A stretch of DNA of 64,000 nt from assembly GCA_022885665.1 (NCBI GenBank), contig JAGQDJ010000007.1, positions 62,001-126,000 of the forward strand, read 5' to 3'. Below are positions 34,579 to 45,100 of this stretch, piece after piece. This stretch comes from Triops longicaudatus. Taxonomy: Eukaryota; Arthropoda; Branchiopoda; Notostraca; Triopsidae. Position numbers and translations under genes: made by a program. Position 1 is the first letter of the stretch; every line of letters starts with the position of its first letter. The notes under the pieces were generated by a model that worked only from the letters and a program-made list of their open reading frames with translations, searched no databases and had not been told where the DNA came from.

Positions 34579-36594
34579 TCAATGATATACTGTCACATCC
34601 GGACCAGACTTGACCGAGCTCCCACTATAACCTCGAGATCCGCCCATTTGGAGTTGCGTTTCAGCTTTGTATGTATGATCCTTAGGATGCTGGTGTGACA
34701 TTGTTGGACTAGTAGCTGGCCACGCTGTTGCCCCAGCCGCGTGCCATGCTGTAGTGTGCTGACCCGAACTCGCGCGAGAACCCGGGTTGGAATTTTGGAA
34801 AAGCGAATCACGAGTTTGGCACGCGTTATCCACCATTTCCACCGAGGGTTGATCGTCACTGTCGTAATCTTCGCAGTCCTCGTCGTCGTCGTCTTCTCTG
34901 GCAATGCCGCCAGTTTCGCAATCCATGTTAGTGCTAACTGGCACGGTTTCGTAAGCCACGCGTCGCGGGTTGGCAAAACCGTTAGGTCGGTGTCGAGAGG
35001 GGTCACCTACGGGCAGAGGGGAGTCAGGCGTCGACACGGAACGAGAGGTTGATCGCATGTTGCGTTGGTTGTAAAGATCTTCCTGAGGTTCGGGTTTGTG
35101 AATCGTGACAACACTTTGACTATGGGCCATGAGAAGTTTGGCTTGTCCAGGGTGTAACTCCCCGATGCGGTCAAGATGATCTTCCCTGGACCGCGATCGT
35201 CGCGCTTGGTACACGTGGTGATCTTGGCGGAGTTTTCTGAAGCAATTGAAGAAACAGGCGAAACACATGCCAAACATGATTAAGCACCCGATGGTGAGGA
35301 TGATGATGATGTGATCGGAAGACAGTACAAGCAAGCTACTCTTTGCTGTGCTACAGTTTTCTTCATCCCAGCGGTGTTTGCAGTTAATGCGACCGTTACA
35401 ACGTAAAGATATGTCAATGCAAGTCGCGTCTTCGCAGTCATATTCGTCAAGTAAGCATCGACCAACGTCGCCGTAATCACGATAAGCCGTGTAGAGAGCT
35501 TCGAACCGCGATCGCAAATTTCTGGGCGTAGTGAAAAAACGAACGTTAAGGATATTTGTTTGAGACGTAACCGTTTCAATGGCGGATCCACAGAATTGCT
35601 TGATTCTGTTCTTCAGATCCGTCTTCTCCCCAAATATCTCGATGTAATTCTTGTCGCAATCGTTAGGCTCTGACAGTTTGTACTGAGGAAAGCTTAGCTG
35701 AATCTAAATGAAGACGATCGTTACAATAAGTTGAATAGTTTTCAGTAATTTATGTATTACCCTCCATCCTGACTTGACAGTTATAACCCATGTGCAGTCC
35801 AAGGGCATATCGTATTCTATTGTATAGTTCATACGTTCCTCGCTTATATCCTTATTGCTAAATGTTCCTTCAATTCCAAAGATTTCCATCCGACACGCGC
35901 CAATATCCGGGCGATTTAGAGCTACAAATATGTTCAGTAGCACAATAGTTGGCTGACTTTATTCTTACTTCATTTACCTGCATTTGGGATGAACTGGTAA
36001 ACCGCGCGGAATCCCGAGAACTCAATGTTTTCATCAGAAGTGAAGCGTAACCACAGGTACCTATCACTTGATGTAATAATGGGAGGGAATTTGTTCCCAC
36101 AATATCTTCCGTGTAAAGGGGAGTATCCATGTGCACCGTCGCGTACTTCCAGAAAGTCGTACTCGCACTTGTCGCTGCCCTCGATCTCAAATTGGTCCCG
36201 GAAATCGATACGAATAAAGTACCCAAAATCCGCTAGTGAAAACATGCTTTAACTCTTTCCGTTTTTTGTATAGAAGGTTACCTTTGAGAGTAAGAATACA
36301 GTCCACTTTGGGAGGATAAGGATTCGGGTAGTTGGGCGAGTAAAATTCTTGTAAGTGGGGACTAGCTTGGGAGAAGCTTTTGCACAGCATGGAGGATTCG
36401 TCTTTACTGTGCTCATTACCTAAGCGTTGTGTGGCGGAGGCTGGAATTACTTTGTCTGCAATCAGGCAAAATAATTTTTGTATGTATTTCTGCCGTTAGT
36501 CATCCGCGTTAAATGGTACTAAGCAAAATTTACTTTGAGCATGAATGGAACTGGGAAAGGAAACAAGGATAGCCAGATATAGTGGCATTAGCAT
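34579..36594 (-). CDS. Neto: Neto-like CUB/LDLa membrane protein
   Basis: Five exons: 36534-36594, 36282-36455, 35978-36232, 35761-35921 and 34579-35703. The start ATG (36594) opens a signal peptide, MLMPLYLAILVSFPSSIHAQ. Then come a first CUB domain (FYSPNYPNPYPP, CEYDFLEVRDGAHG, RYCGNKFPP), a second CUB (IEYDMPLDCTWVI, NDCDKNYIEIFG) and an LDLa module (DEYDCEDATCIDISLRCNG, DEENC). One membrane helix follows (HIIIILTIGCLIMFGMCFAC), then a long cytoplasmic tail of about 230 residues rich in Ser, Asp and Glu. CUB-CUB-LDLa-TM is the Neto architecture; Neto proteins are auxiliary subunits of kainate-type glutamate receptors and act at synapses such as the arthropod neuromuscular junction. All junctions are GT-AG and in frame. 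Tail length suggests a long isoform. Confidence 0.9.
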
Positions 36595-38475
36595 GTCTGT
36601 GAAAGAGAAGGAACAGCTTTTGTAGTTGATGAAATGAGGTTCTGAATCTATAATGAATAGTTAGTCGAGACAGACATTCTGGCATCTTCCCCGCCTTAGG
36701 CCGCCCTCTCTTCACCAAAGCGAGAAGCTGGACCCAGGCCAAGGGCACATTTCTTGGCACTGACACGGGCCAGCATCCGTCATCTTTCACGTCTCCTTGC
36801 ACACCTGGCCAAGGCCTCATTCATTGAAAACTCTGATGCTTTCATCCCATACCTAGCACATTAAGCGAGCATTCTTCAATACCTTTTATATCTTATAAAT
36901 CATTCCCTTCACGGATTCTAGTTCTGCCTAAATTGGCATGACAGACAGTGGCTCAGTCATGCGTGACGAAACAAAACAAGAAAGGAATTTCCCAAAGCTA
37001 GGAAATTTTGGACCATCTCCAGCTCAGGAATGCATTTTACCAAGGGAAGAGTTGTTCCGTTTGTTTGATTCCTTTATTCTGGGGGAGTTCAAGCTTTAAA
37101 ATGTGAAAATAGTCTAGGAAGATTCGCGTTTGCCAATTTGGGGGGGGGGGGGGGGGNAAAAATGGGAGTGTTGACTTTATGGTTGAGGGCGACAAGTCAT
37201 TAGCAGGTTAGATGATTCACAACTGTCGAAGTTGACAACGTGCCCACCTTCTCATGACAAGCATGGCGAGAAGACTAAGAATGAAACTTGATTGCGTTAC
37301 AGCGAACTTGTCAGAAAGAATTTAGAATTTCTGGTTTATGAGCTGGACTAGCTCTTTGGCCGTAAGAGAAAGAGCTTTGGGTTTATAGCCTTGGGGTATG
37401 TTATACCTGCCGTGTGAAACGGACGACATTTTTGTAACAGCATTTAGGAAGGACTATAAAAAAAAGAAACAAAAACGTGACAAGACCATTGGACACGCTG
37501 TGGTCGACAAGAATGCTGAAGCCGCAGCGTGAAAGAAATTACAGTCCCGGAAATAGCCTAGGGCCATCTGGGTGCCTCCTCCTGACTATGGCGAAGTGTC
37601 TGGATGGGTGGAGTCATAGCTCTTGGCCTGGCACTGAGTTGGTTGGAATGGAAATGTCAGTGGCGCCGTCTGCGACCCCAATTTTGGGAGGGTGCTAAAC
37701 GCACTGTAGAGTACGTGTTATGTATATTGGGTAGTGCATGCCATTGCTCCCTCGTATCCCGAGAAAGCGTTTGCTGAGTAATTCATGCCAAGCTAAGAGT
37801 AGCTAAACAAGCAAAGGCGTAACTCTTCCTCCTATGCCTATGACACTTTTCCTTTGCTCTCCTTTTAGGCCTAGGATAATAACTAGGCTAATAGGGGAGC
37901 TTTGTAACAGGAGAAACATTTCTGGTGTTTGCGAGGTCTCTTGAGGTTTTTGTAGGCCGCTATAAAATTAGAACCCTTAAAACTGGCATTCGGGTGACAT
38001 TTGCCCCAGAATTCTCTTTGTAGCTGCCCCAGTTTTGAGTTCACTGTCATGGTTAATTTGGGCTTGATGCTTATTACGAGTAGTTTTCTAAGTAATTTGA
38101 CGTGTTTGCAATTTTGATGTTGGCTAGTTCGTTAATTATTTTGGACCGATTTAGCAACAAATCGTTGAAGAACTTTGTTCACTGCGATGCACGGTGAAGC
38201 AAATAGGCAAACTTACCAGGGAACCTTTGAGACCATATTTCTATTGGAGGAAGAAATTTCATGATACGTGGAGACCGGTCTTTTCGCGGAAAAGAGCAAA
38301 TTAAATATTTGAGCTCGAAAGAAGAGTTTTAACGAAGGGAAAGATCATAACTCGGCGATTTTGAGTATTTCCACACAGTGTGAACCTGACAAACTGTACT
38401 ATACACAAGCTGAGGAACCCCACGCAGGATCACGGAATTAAGAAATGGCCAAGTACGTTTGGCATAATGTGCACC
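36595..38475. other. Non-coding region upstream of Neto
   Basis: No conserved coding frame. It holds the G homopolymer with an ambiguous base (37139-37157) and presumably the Neto promoter. Confidence 0.35.
37139..37157. repeat. G homopolymer ending in an N
   Basis: About 18 consecutive G residues are followed by the only ambiguous base of the window. This marks a sequencing or assembly uncertainty rather than a confirmed sequence. Confidence 0.9.
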
Positions 38476-38483
38476 TATAAAAG
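38476..38483 (+). promoter_or_regulatory. Possible TATA box
   Basis: TATAAAAG lies about 100 bases before the ATG of a small open frame at 38579. A transcription start about 30 bases downstream would fit. No further evidence of a promoter is available. Confidence 0.3.
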
Positions 38484-38578
38484 CGAATCAGCGACAGAAA
38501 ACAGCTGCAACAACTTTGACTAAAGATCAAGACACAACTGAGTGAGGCCACCAAAGAATAAGCGTTTCCCCACACACG

Positions 38579-38728
38579 ATGGCCGACGACCGAAATAAAA
38601 TCCGTAATGCTGCAGTTGTGGATTCACAGCGCCGCACGGGCAACGTGGAGACTTCAGGAAGGAATTCTGCGACGAGAAAATGGGCTACATGTTATGGAAT
38701 GAAATCGGATGGGACACCGTTTCTTTAA
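38579..38728 (+). CDS. Possible 49-residue small ORF (speculative)
   Basis: The frame starts MADDRNKIRNAAVVDSQRR and ends GTPFL before TAA. It is charged, with no signal peptide or membrane segment, and no family is recognised. Local composition is more GC-rich than the flanks and a TATA-like motif lies upstream. It could be a small gene, a first exon whose donor I could not place, or chance. Confidence 0.22.
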   Translation: MADDRNKIRNAAVVDSQRRTGNVETSGRNSATRKWATCYGMKSDGTPFL

Positions 38729-39163
38729 CTGACACTCGCATTCTTCTTTGTCATCATCACATGCTTAAGAAGCTCTATTCGTAAATGGCATAGGACTCTA
38801 CTGACTAATACTCCTGCTTATCACTTCAGATAGTTATGGCCATCCGAATAGTTTAGAAATTCTTGCCGTTCATCTGCAGTAAATATTCCGAAATTCTCTA
38901 TGCTAAACGTAACCATTGTTTCGAACTTTAATTTCGACGAGTTTTGAAGATTTGGCATTGATACCTATAGCATACTTCTACGCAAACACGTGGGTAGATA
39001 GTTCTTCTCTGGCAGAATCAACTCGACGAATTACAATTTAGATGTCACTGTTGAATTCCCTGTATATCAACGCTCAGTTCCCGGCTTAATTTGTTTCAGT
39101 ATTCAGTGTAGCTGCTATTGAATAAAAAACAAGTACATATTGAATAACATTTGGAAAACAGTA

Positions 39164-39322
39164 CACTTTCGTTATAACGGATACCGGCTATAACAAAGCC
39201 TACATAGCTTCTCTGTCTTTCAGCTCTACAAAATGGCAGATTTGTGCAATAGGTCAAAACATTTGCTGACATCATTGTAATGGGAATCCTTATATCGGAC
39301 ACTTCCGGATAACTTTATAGTG
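39164..39322. mobile_element. Tigger/pogo-like MITE with TA duplication
   Basis: The left end CACTTTCGTTATAACGGATA and the inverted right end CACTATAAAGTTATCCGGAA are similar, and both flanks are TA. Such TATAACGG-type ends are usual in pogo/Tigger-like elements. At 159 bases it cannot encode a transposase. Confidence 0.55.
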
Positions 39323-39420
39323 TATTGTAAAGTTTCAAAGAAGAATTGTGCCATGCGGAAATGTGCGTTGGTCCTAGCGCGCTGCTGCTGTTAATGCCTT
39401 TCTTGTGCTTGTGATATATG

Positions 39421-39582
39421 CAGGGGCGTCACGAGGAGGTTTTCATGGGGGGGGGCTTAGTTTTTACCGACCCTAACAGTACTTGACGATTTTACCGACT
39501 TTACTATGATACTTCTTTATCGAATCGGCTTCTAACCAGTCGTTGGGGGTGCACTCCCCAAACCCTCATCGCGACGCTCTTG
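39421..39582. mobile_element. 162-bp hAT-type MITE
   Basis: The ends CAGGGGCGTCACGAGGA and (inverted) CAAGAGCGTCGCGATGA match at 13 of 17 positions. The flanks are GATATATG (39413-39420) and GATGTATG (39583-39590), an 8-bp target-site duplication with one mismatch. Eight-base duplications and CA-G starts are typical of hAT elements. Confidence 0.75.
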
Positions 39583-39832
39583 GATGTATGGATGATAATG
39601 GCTAGCAAATCTTCCAAGCCATAAGTCAACCCGTCGTGGCCAAAGCGTTGCCAGATCGTATCAAAGTTAGTCCAGGTCTATGGAGAAAGTGGTGATGTTA
39701 AAAATGCTTTCATCTCGTGTAGAAAATAATCTCGCCTTTGTCAATGCAGCAGCCATTAGCAATAAAAGTCTACTATTTTTCGTGCTTCTATTTGGTGGCT
39801 TAAGTTTCAATTACAATACACTGCTGTACTCA

Positions 39833-39931
39833 CTAGGGATGGGAACGGTTCAACTCGACTTGTCAACCTTCCAAGCCGAGTCAAAGTCGGCTTGAACTGA
39901 GTCGAGTCGGTCGTTCCCAGACTGCGTCTAG
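39833..39931. mobile_element. Short palindromic MITE-like element
   Basis: The left arm (CTAGGGATGGGAACGGTTCA) and the inverted right arm (CTAGACGCAGTCTGGGAACG) share CTAG and GGGAACG, followed in both by CAACTCGACT/CCGACTCGACT. The whole 99 bases could fold as an imperfect hairpin. No target duplication could be assigned. Confidence 0.45.
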
Positions 39932-40088
39932 TAGTATCATAAAGAAATATGCAGCCAAATATAAGGGTAATGAATTTTTGCAACAATGCATCGTCAGTTG
40001 GATAAGTCATGAGCACGGTTAAAATTGAGAACTTGATTCTAGAGCTGTTAAGAAAGAACATGTTTGCACCTTATTTTACTTTCCAGGA

Positions 40089-40114
40089 CTAAAAGCAAAA
40101 AAAAAAAAAAAAAA
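40089..40114. repeat. Poly-A run
   Basis: About 25 consecutive A residues. It could be a retroposed tail, but no upstream retrogene was recognised. Confidence 0.8.
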
Positions 40115-40837
40115 AAAAAACTAACTACGATGAAGAAAAACAAGCCAATGTGAAGAAAAAGAGTAAATCCACGATATTGAGACGAAACGAAGACCACGAA
40201 GAGAACAAGCGTAGCACCAGCGATAGTAATTAGCGCACAACCCACGAAGATAACTACCGTTGATTAATAACTAAAAATTCAGCGATGGATTTAAAAGCAA
40301 AGATTGCTAAAGAGAGTGGAAAGGATAATAAGAGAGTTGGTTCTGGCTGATAATTTGGAACCAAAAATGACGGATACAATGCATCAGAATATTCTTGCAT
40401 ATTACATCAATGTCCTTGTCAAAAGGTGTTCTCGCTGTGTTCACGACCAAAGAAGACGTACTTCTTGCACCCGCAGTAACATTTTTCACACTGACGGCCA
40501 ATGAGCCAGTCCGTTTTCGGTAGTTCGCACAGAATTTATTTGGATTGAAAACGATAGATTTTGAGTCTTATTCCATGAACGGACACATTCACTGAAAGCT
40601 CCGCCTCCTTCCGAAGAAACAGGGAAGTTAGTCGCTAAAGTTCCGCCACCAGTGTGTGGACTCCCGACTCACAGATTTAATCAAAATCCACGTGTAAAAT
40701 TTCGTAACTAATTGGATTTGTCGTGAAAGCCAAAGATTTCAGGTATATATACATCAATAGTCCTCATGTTTTTATAATAATTTAATATATAATAGTTGTA
40801 AATAGATTTGTTAATAACTACCGGAACTACACACACA

Positions 40838-41795
40838 ATGAGCCAGAAAAGTCAAGCAAAAGTTAATGGAAATGGAAGTGCAGCTACTACGTTAGCTTCT
40901 CCTTGGAAAAGAGCGTTATCTAGCCAATCGCAGTGGCCAGACAAAGTACCGAATCTATTTTCATTAGACAAGGCTGCCATAATCAAATGTTTAGGATGAG
41001 TTTCTTGATGTCGTTTATTGGATTAGACAAGTTTTGGGAGTGATCTTGGGCGTTGTTTGGGGTGTCTTAGGATTCCAAGGCTTTACTGGCCTTGCCTTGT
41101 AAGTTCGTCTTGCTGACTGGAGAAAAATACTAAGACTTTCTTGAAATTTCTTTTAGATTTGTCTTAATTAATGCCGGACTTCTGTACCTGTATTGCACTG
41201 CATTCCAGAATATTGACGAAGACGAGTATGGAGGAACTTGGGAGCTGACAAAAGAAGGGTAATTTCAGCATACAGCATGCTTATACGTGCGTACATATAT
41301 TATACCTTTAACCTGACTCACCCAGCATATGCCAATTAAACCCAACCTAACGCGTCTCATTACGTTTCCTCGTAGTTGGTTTGTGTTCGCTCGGGTTAAG
41401 TCAGTTTAGAACAAAATTATGTAACTTATTCCTAACTAAGGCTAGTTTAGCTAGGATGGATTAGGTTAATTTTGAACGAGATAGAGGGAACTTAGGTAGA
41501 GAAAGAGGTTGAGAGTAACAGAAAAGTACCCATAGGTACTAATCATTGCAAACAAGTTGAACCATTGAGAAATCATTTTTTCATTCTATGTTTATCATGT
41601 TCTTGGTTTGGTTTATAATTCTGTGTCGTTGCACTTCATACGCCATTTCGCCGCGTTCCCCTGCAGTTTTATGACGTCCTTTGCGGAATTTTTGGTAAGA
41701 CCAATGAAAGTAAAGATTGCATTGCTGTACAGGTTTTCATCCTTTCATTACAGGTTGTGTGGATTATTTTCTATTCAGGACTGCATTTCGATTGA
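40838..41795 (+). CDS. RAB5IF: RAB5IF / RCAF1 (OPTI) small membrane protein
   Basis: Five exons: 40838-40945, 40995-41098, 41157-41258, 41667-41694 and 41754-41795. The product starts MSQKSQAKVNGN, then DEFLDVVYWIRQVLGVILG, a glycine-rich membrane pair (VVWGVLGFQGFTG; LFVLINAGLLYLYC), IDEDEYGGTWELTKEGFMTS, and ends VVWIIFYSGLHFD. This follows the whole length of human RAB5IF (C20orf24), including the EYGGTWELTKEG signature. The human protein is implicated in respiratory supercomplex assembly and is the partner (OPTI) of the TMCO1 insertase in the ER. Every exon joins in frame with GT-AG; the tiny fourth exon (28 bases) is supported by both flanking phases. A possible poly(A) signal AATAAA lies at 42035. 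Confidence 0.93.
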
Positions 41796-42185
41796 CAGCC
41801 ATTTTTATTTTGCGTCCGTTTTGTCATTGCGACCGCGCATGCCTTCCATGATAAATTGAGTTAACACCCAAAAAAAACTCAGTCCGCCAATAATTGACTT
41901 TAAGCGCGTGTCATTCTCAACGTCAGTTTGTGGTGTGTAGGCAAATAAGTGCAAATTGGTTTGAAAGACAAAAACTGGGCTATTAGCGTGGTTTCCCTCG
42001 TATTTGTGCAAGTATGAAAGAGTAGATAAATCCCAATAAAAGAAAAATTCTTAAAGAAATTTCATATCTGTTGTTTTTTTAAGCATTTATCTTCACAAAT
42101 TAAAAGGTAACCATTTGCAGTAATGCGAAGAACATAAGCTAAATCTGAGACCCATATTCTCAAGGCATTTTTTTATCAAAAGAAA
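41796..42185. other. Gap between RAB5IF and the adhesion GPCR (tail to tail)
   Basis: Should contain both 3' UTRs. AATAAA at 42035-42040 on the plus strand is a plausible polyadenylation signal for RAB5IF. Nothing else was recognised. Confidence 0.4.
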
Positions 42186-45100
42186 TTACATTCGAGTGAA
42201 TCGTGTGGGATTTTCTGGCACCCTTGATTGAGATCGATTACCAGAAGACAAAGCAATAACTTGGTTTTGTCCACTTTTACGTGAATCTCGACCGTACCAC
42301 AGATCACTCCATAGCTGTCGAGCATTACGTTCGCGGAAGACGAAAAATAAAAAAATAAAGAAACCTTGTAACGAGTTGAAAATACAGAAAAGGTAAGTAA
42401 ACAAAATGCCCACATCGTTAATAGTCATAAAACCAAACACCCAAGACAAGCCTAACAAGAAGAACACGCATATGCTCATATTGAATTGCTGCAGCACGAG
42501 CCGGCTGTGCGGTTGGTTTGTTCGTAGTTTTGCTCGACAACACACAACACTACGGATGATCAGTACAAAAATGCTGATGTTAACTGCTAAGATCGCACTG
42601 ATGGGACCCAAAACCGCTGGGTAAAAGGCGTCTTTGCTGATCCAGCAACGTGGGTTGTCCTTGTAAATACTATCTTCCTGGTCATAAAGCAATACCGCCA
42701 TGACAGGCAGGATGGGCAGGCCCCATGCAAACGGCGTGGTTTTCCACATAAAGCGCGCAATGTAAGTACCCATGTACTTGACCAGTCGATAATACTGGTG
42801 GATAGCTTCTACCAGCATCCAGGCAAAAGAGGCTAGCAAGAAATAATGCAAAGCTATTGCCACGTACTTGCACAGCTGGCGATCGGACGTGAGATCGAAA
42901 CCAGCGAGGAATATGGTCAAAAAACCAATCAAAGCTAGCGACAAATTAAAGAGGACTTTGTTGCCCGTTGATTTTCGCCACTCTTTAAACAACAGAAAAG
43001 TTAATACCACCCCCACCAATCCCAATATCGATAATGAGGTTCCGACGATGGTAATAAGATTCAATGTTACGGCGTGAATATCGTCTTCTAAAGTCAAATC
43101 TTCGTCGTAGATGTTAAAAAGCTCCGCATAGAAGGATAGGTGACTACACTGACAAACATCGACTCCCTTGCGTCGGCCGACGTACCGACATTTGTCAGGT
43201 GACCAACCCCCGCGATTACCATTCAGGTGCTTTTGCCAAGAAACACATATGGGTTTTTTGTTGCGTAGCATAGGGCGGAACGCGGCGCTAATAGGCACAG
43301 ATAGCAAAGTATCTTCACTAATCCCGCGAACGTTAACTTGTGCCACGGGGCTGTTGTACATGTACCCGGTACTAGCTTCGTATAGCTGGGGATACTGGTA
43401 ATTAAACTGGTACACTGAGAGGGTATCGTTGACATGCGTGAGGGAACTTGCGTCCATGAAACGTCCGTCTGATAAAACGGTAAACGAAACGCGCTGTGAC
43501 TCTATGCTGCTATCTGATTGGTCAAGAACTGCCTCGGGCAGCAGGACTGTGACGTAAGCGTCGCTTAGAAGGCCATCTTGCGTCGAATTCTGGATTTCCG
43601 ATTTGAAAAGGGGTCGGGTTTCGATATCCGAGAACTGCACGGTGTCGTCCTTGGTCCTTAAGTTTGCTTCGTAGCCAACGAGATCCTCCGGAGCGTCGTA
43701 TGCTTCTACTAGGATCGACTGACTGGTTGCCCGTAAACTGCGCTCACCTTCTGCCACAATTGCACGATTTTGCATATCCTCAAGTGCTGTTATGAAGTTG
43801 TTGGACGCGTTCAGTAAGCGCTGAGTAGTGGCTAATTGTTCTGCATCAACTTGGATAACCTGAAAAAGTAATTTATTTCAACTTGTGTTTTTAACTGGAG
43901 TATTGGCTTACATTATCAAGTATCGCGACGCTTTGATTAAATTGAGTGGCGTCGAGGACTGAATGAGATCTAAGTGCCATGGTCAAGGCGAGAGAACTGA
44001 GCTTAACATCCACAGTTTGCGGACTCCAGTTATATGTGATATTAAGCAAATCATCCAAGGGATCGGTGTTTGCCATAGTCTGGTTGAGCCTGATTGTATG
44101 CTGAACCAAGTTCCACAAACGGACGGTGGTTTCATTAGGTTTGCTGCAGATTTCCTGACCTATTGGCTCTTCAAGTAATTTTTCCCCGACCTTCGTGCAA
44201 AATGTTAGTTACTCGACTGAACTCATGTTAAATTATGGTACCTGCAAAGTGCCCCAGTATGCGCCAGTTTGTAGATCACCCTCACACTTGCGTAGTACTA
44301 TGTGTCCGTCACTCTCTACGCAAAGCTCCTTCGGATAGACAGTCATTCCAATTGGAGTCAGAGCCCAGTTCAGCTTATCGGGGCGTAACCAAAGTTCATC
44401 CTCTGTCGCTTTCTCCGGTGTCAACTCGGTAACGCTTTCAGGGCAATACTCAATACTGCGGACATAAACGTATTCCAGTTTGTTGTCGTTTCTCGTGTTC
44501 TTGCTGCTTTCTCTTTTTTTGAACAGCGTGTCTCGCAGCAGCTGCAGAAACTGAATGTCTTCCTCCAGGTAGTCAACAGGCTGACTGGTGTTACGCTGAA
44601 CAATTCGTCCCTCTATCCGGTAGTCAATACCCAAGTTGTTCTCTTCGTAAGGGAAGAACCCTAAAATCTTGATTGAAATATTAATCTCTTTTCCCCTTAA
44701 GGGCGTGGCTTGGCTCCTTTTAATACGGGACATGATATCTGTGCTAATGATTTGTCCGTATTGCGTGCCGTACAAATTCTGCTGCCAGGTGGCGTCGTGC
44801 AAAGTACTGTTGTACTTGTCGTTCTGTCGGACACTCTGCGCTATGTAGACGTGTTGACTAGGCAGTTTAGCGTAGTTTGTATTCGACGGAATGAGGACAC
44901 GCGGGGAATCGAGCCACGTGTAGCAGGTGAGAAGACCCGTTTTGTTGTTGAGGTTCAGCGAGTCCGTTTGCATATTGTACTCATGAAAGGCGCCATCAAC
45001 GAAACAGAACGGAAGCAATTTGCTGGATGTTGAAGATTTGGAAGCTATGGAGGTGGAATCTGGCTTGGAGCTGCGAATGGATAGAAGATCCTTAAACGTC

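Larger units (their letters stand above)
38729..40837. other. Intergenic region rich in short transposon relics
   Basis: Holds three inverted-repeat elements listed separately (39164-39322, 39421-39582, 39833-39931) and an A-run at 40089-40114. I see no convincing gene; the ORFs at 39680-39895 and 40304-40504 show no family resemblance. Confidence 0.45.

Noticed and set aside
34593..35591. Other-frame ORFs across the Neto last exon, including long plus-strand ones
   Set aside because: Shadows of the Neto coding exon; the LDLa, membrane helix and tail lie in the frame ending at 34579.
40304..40504. Opposed ORFs on both strands before RAB5IF
   Set aside because: Overlap each other antisense, with no conserved motif.
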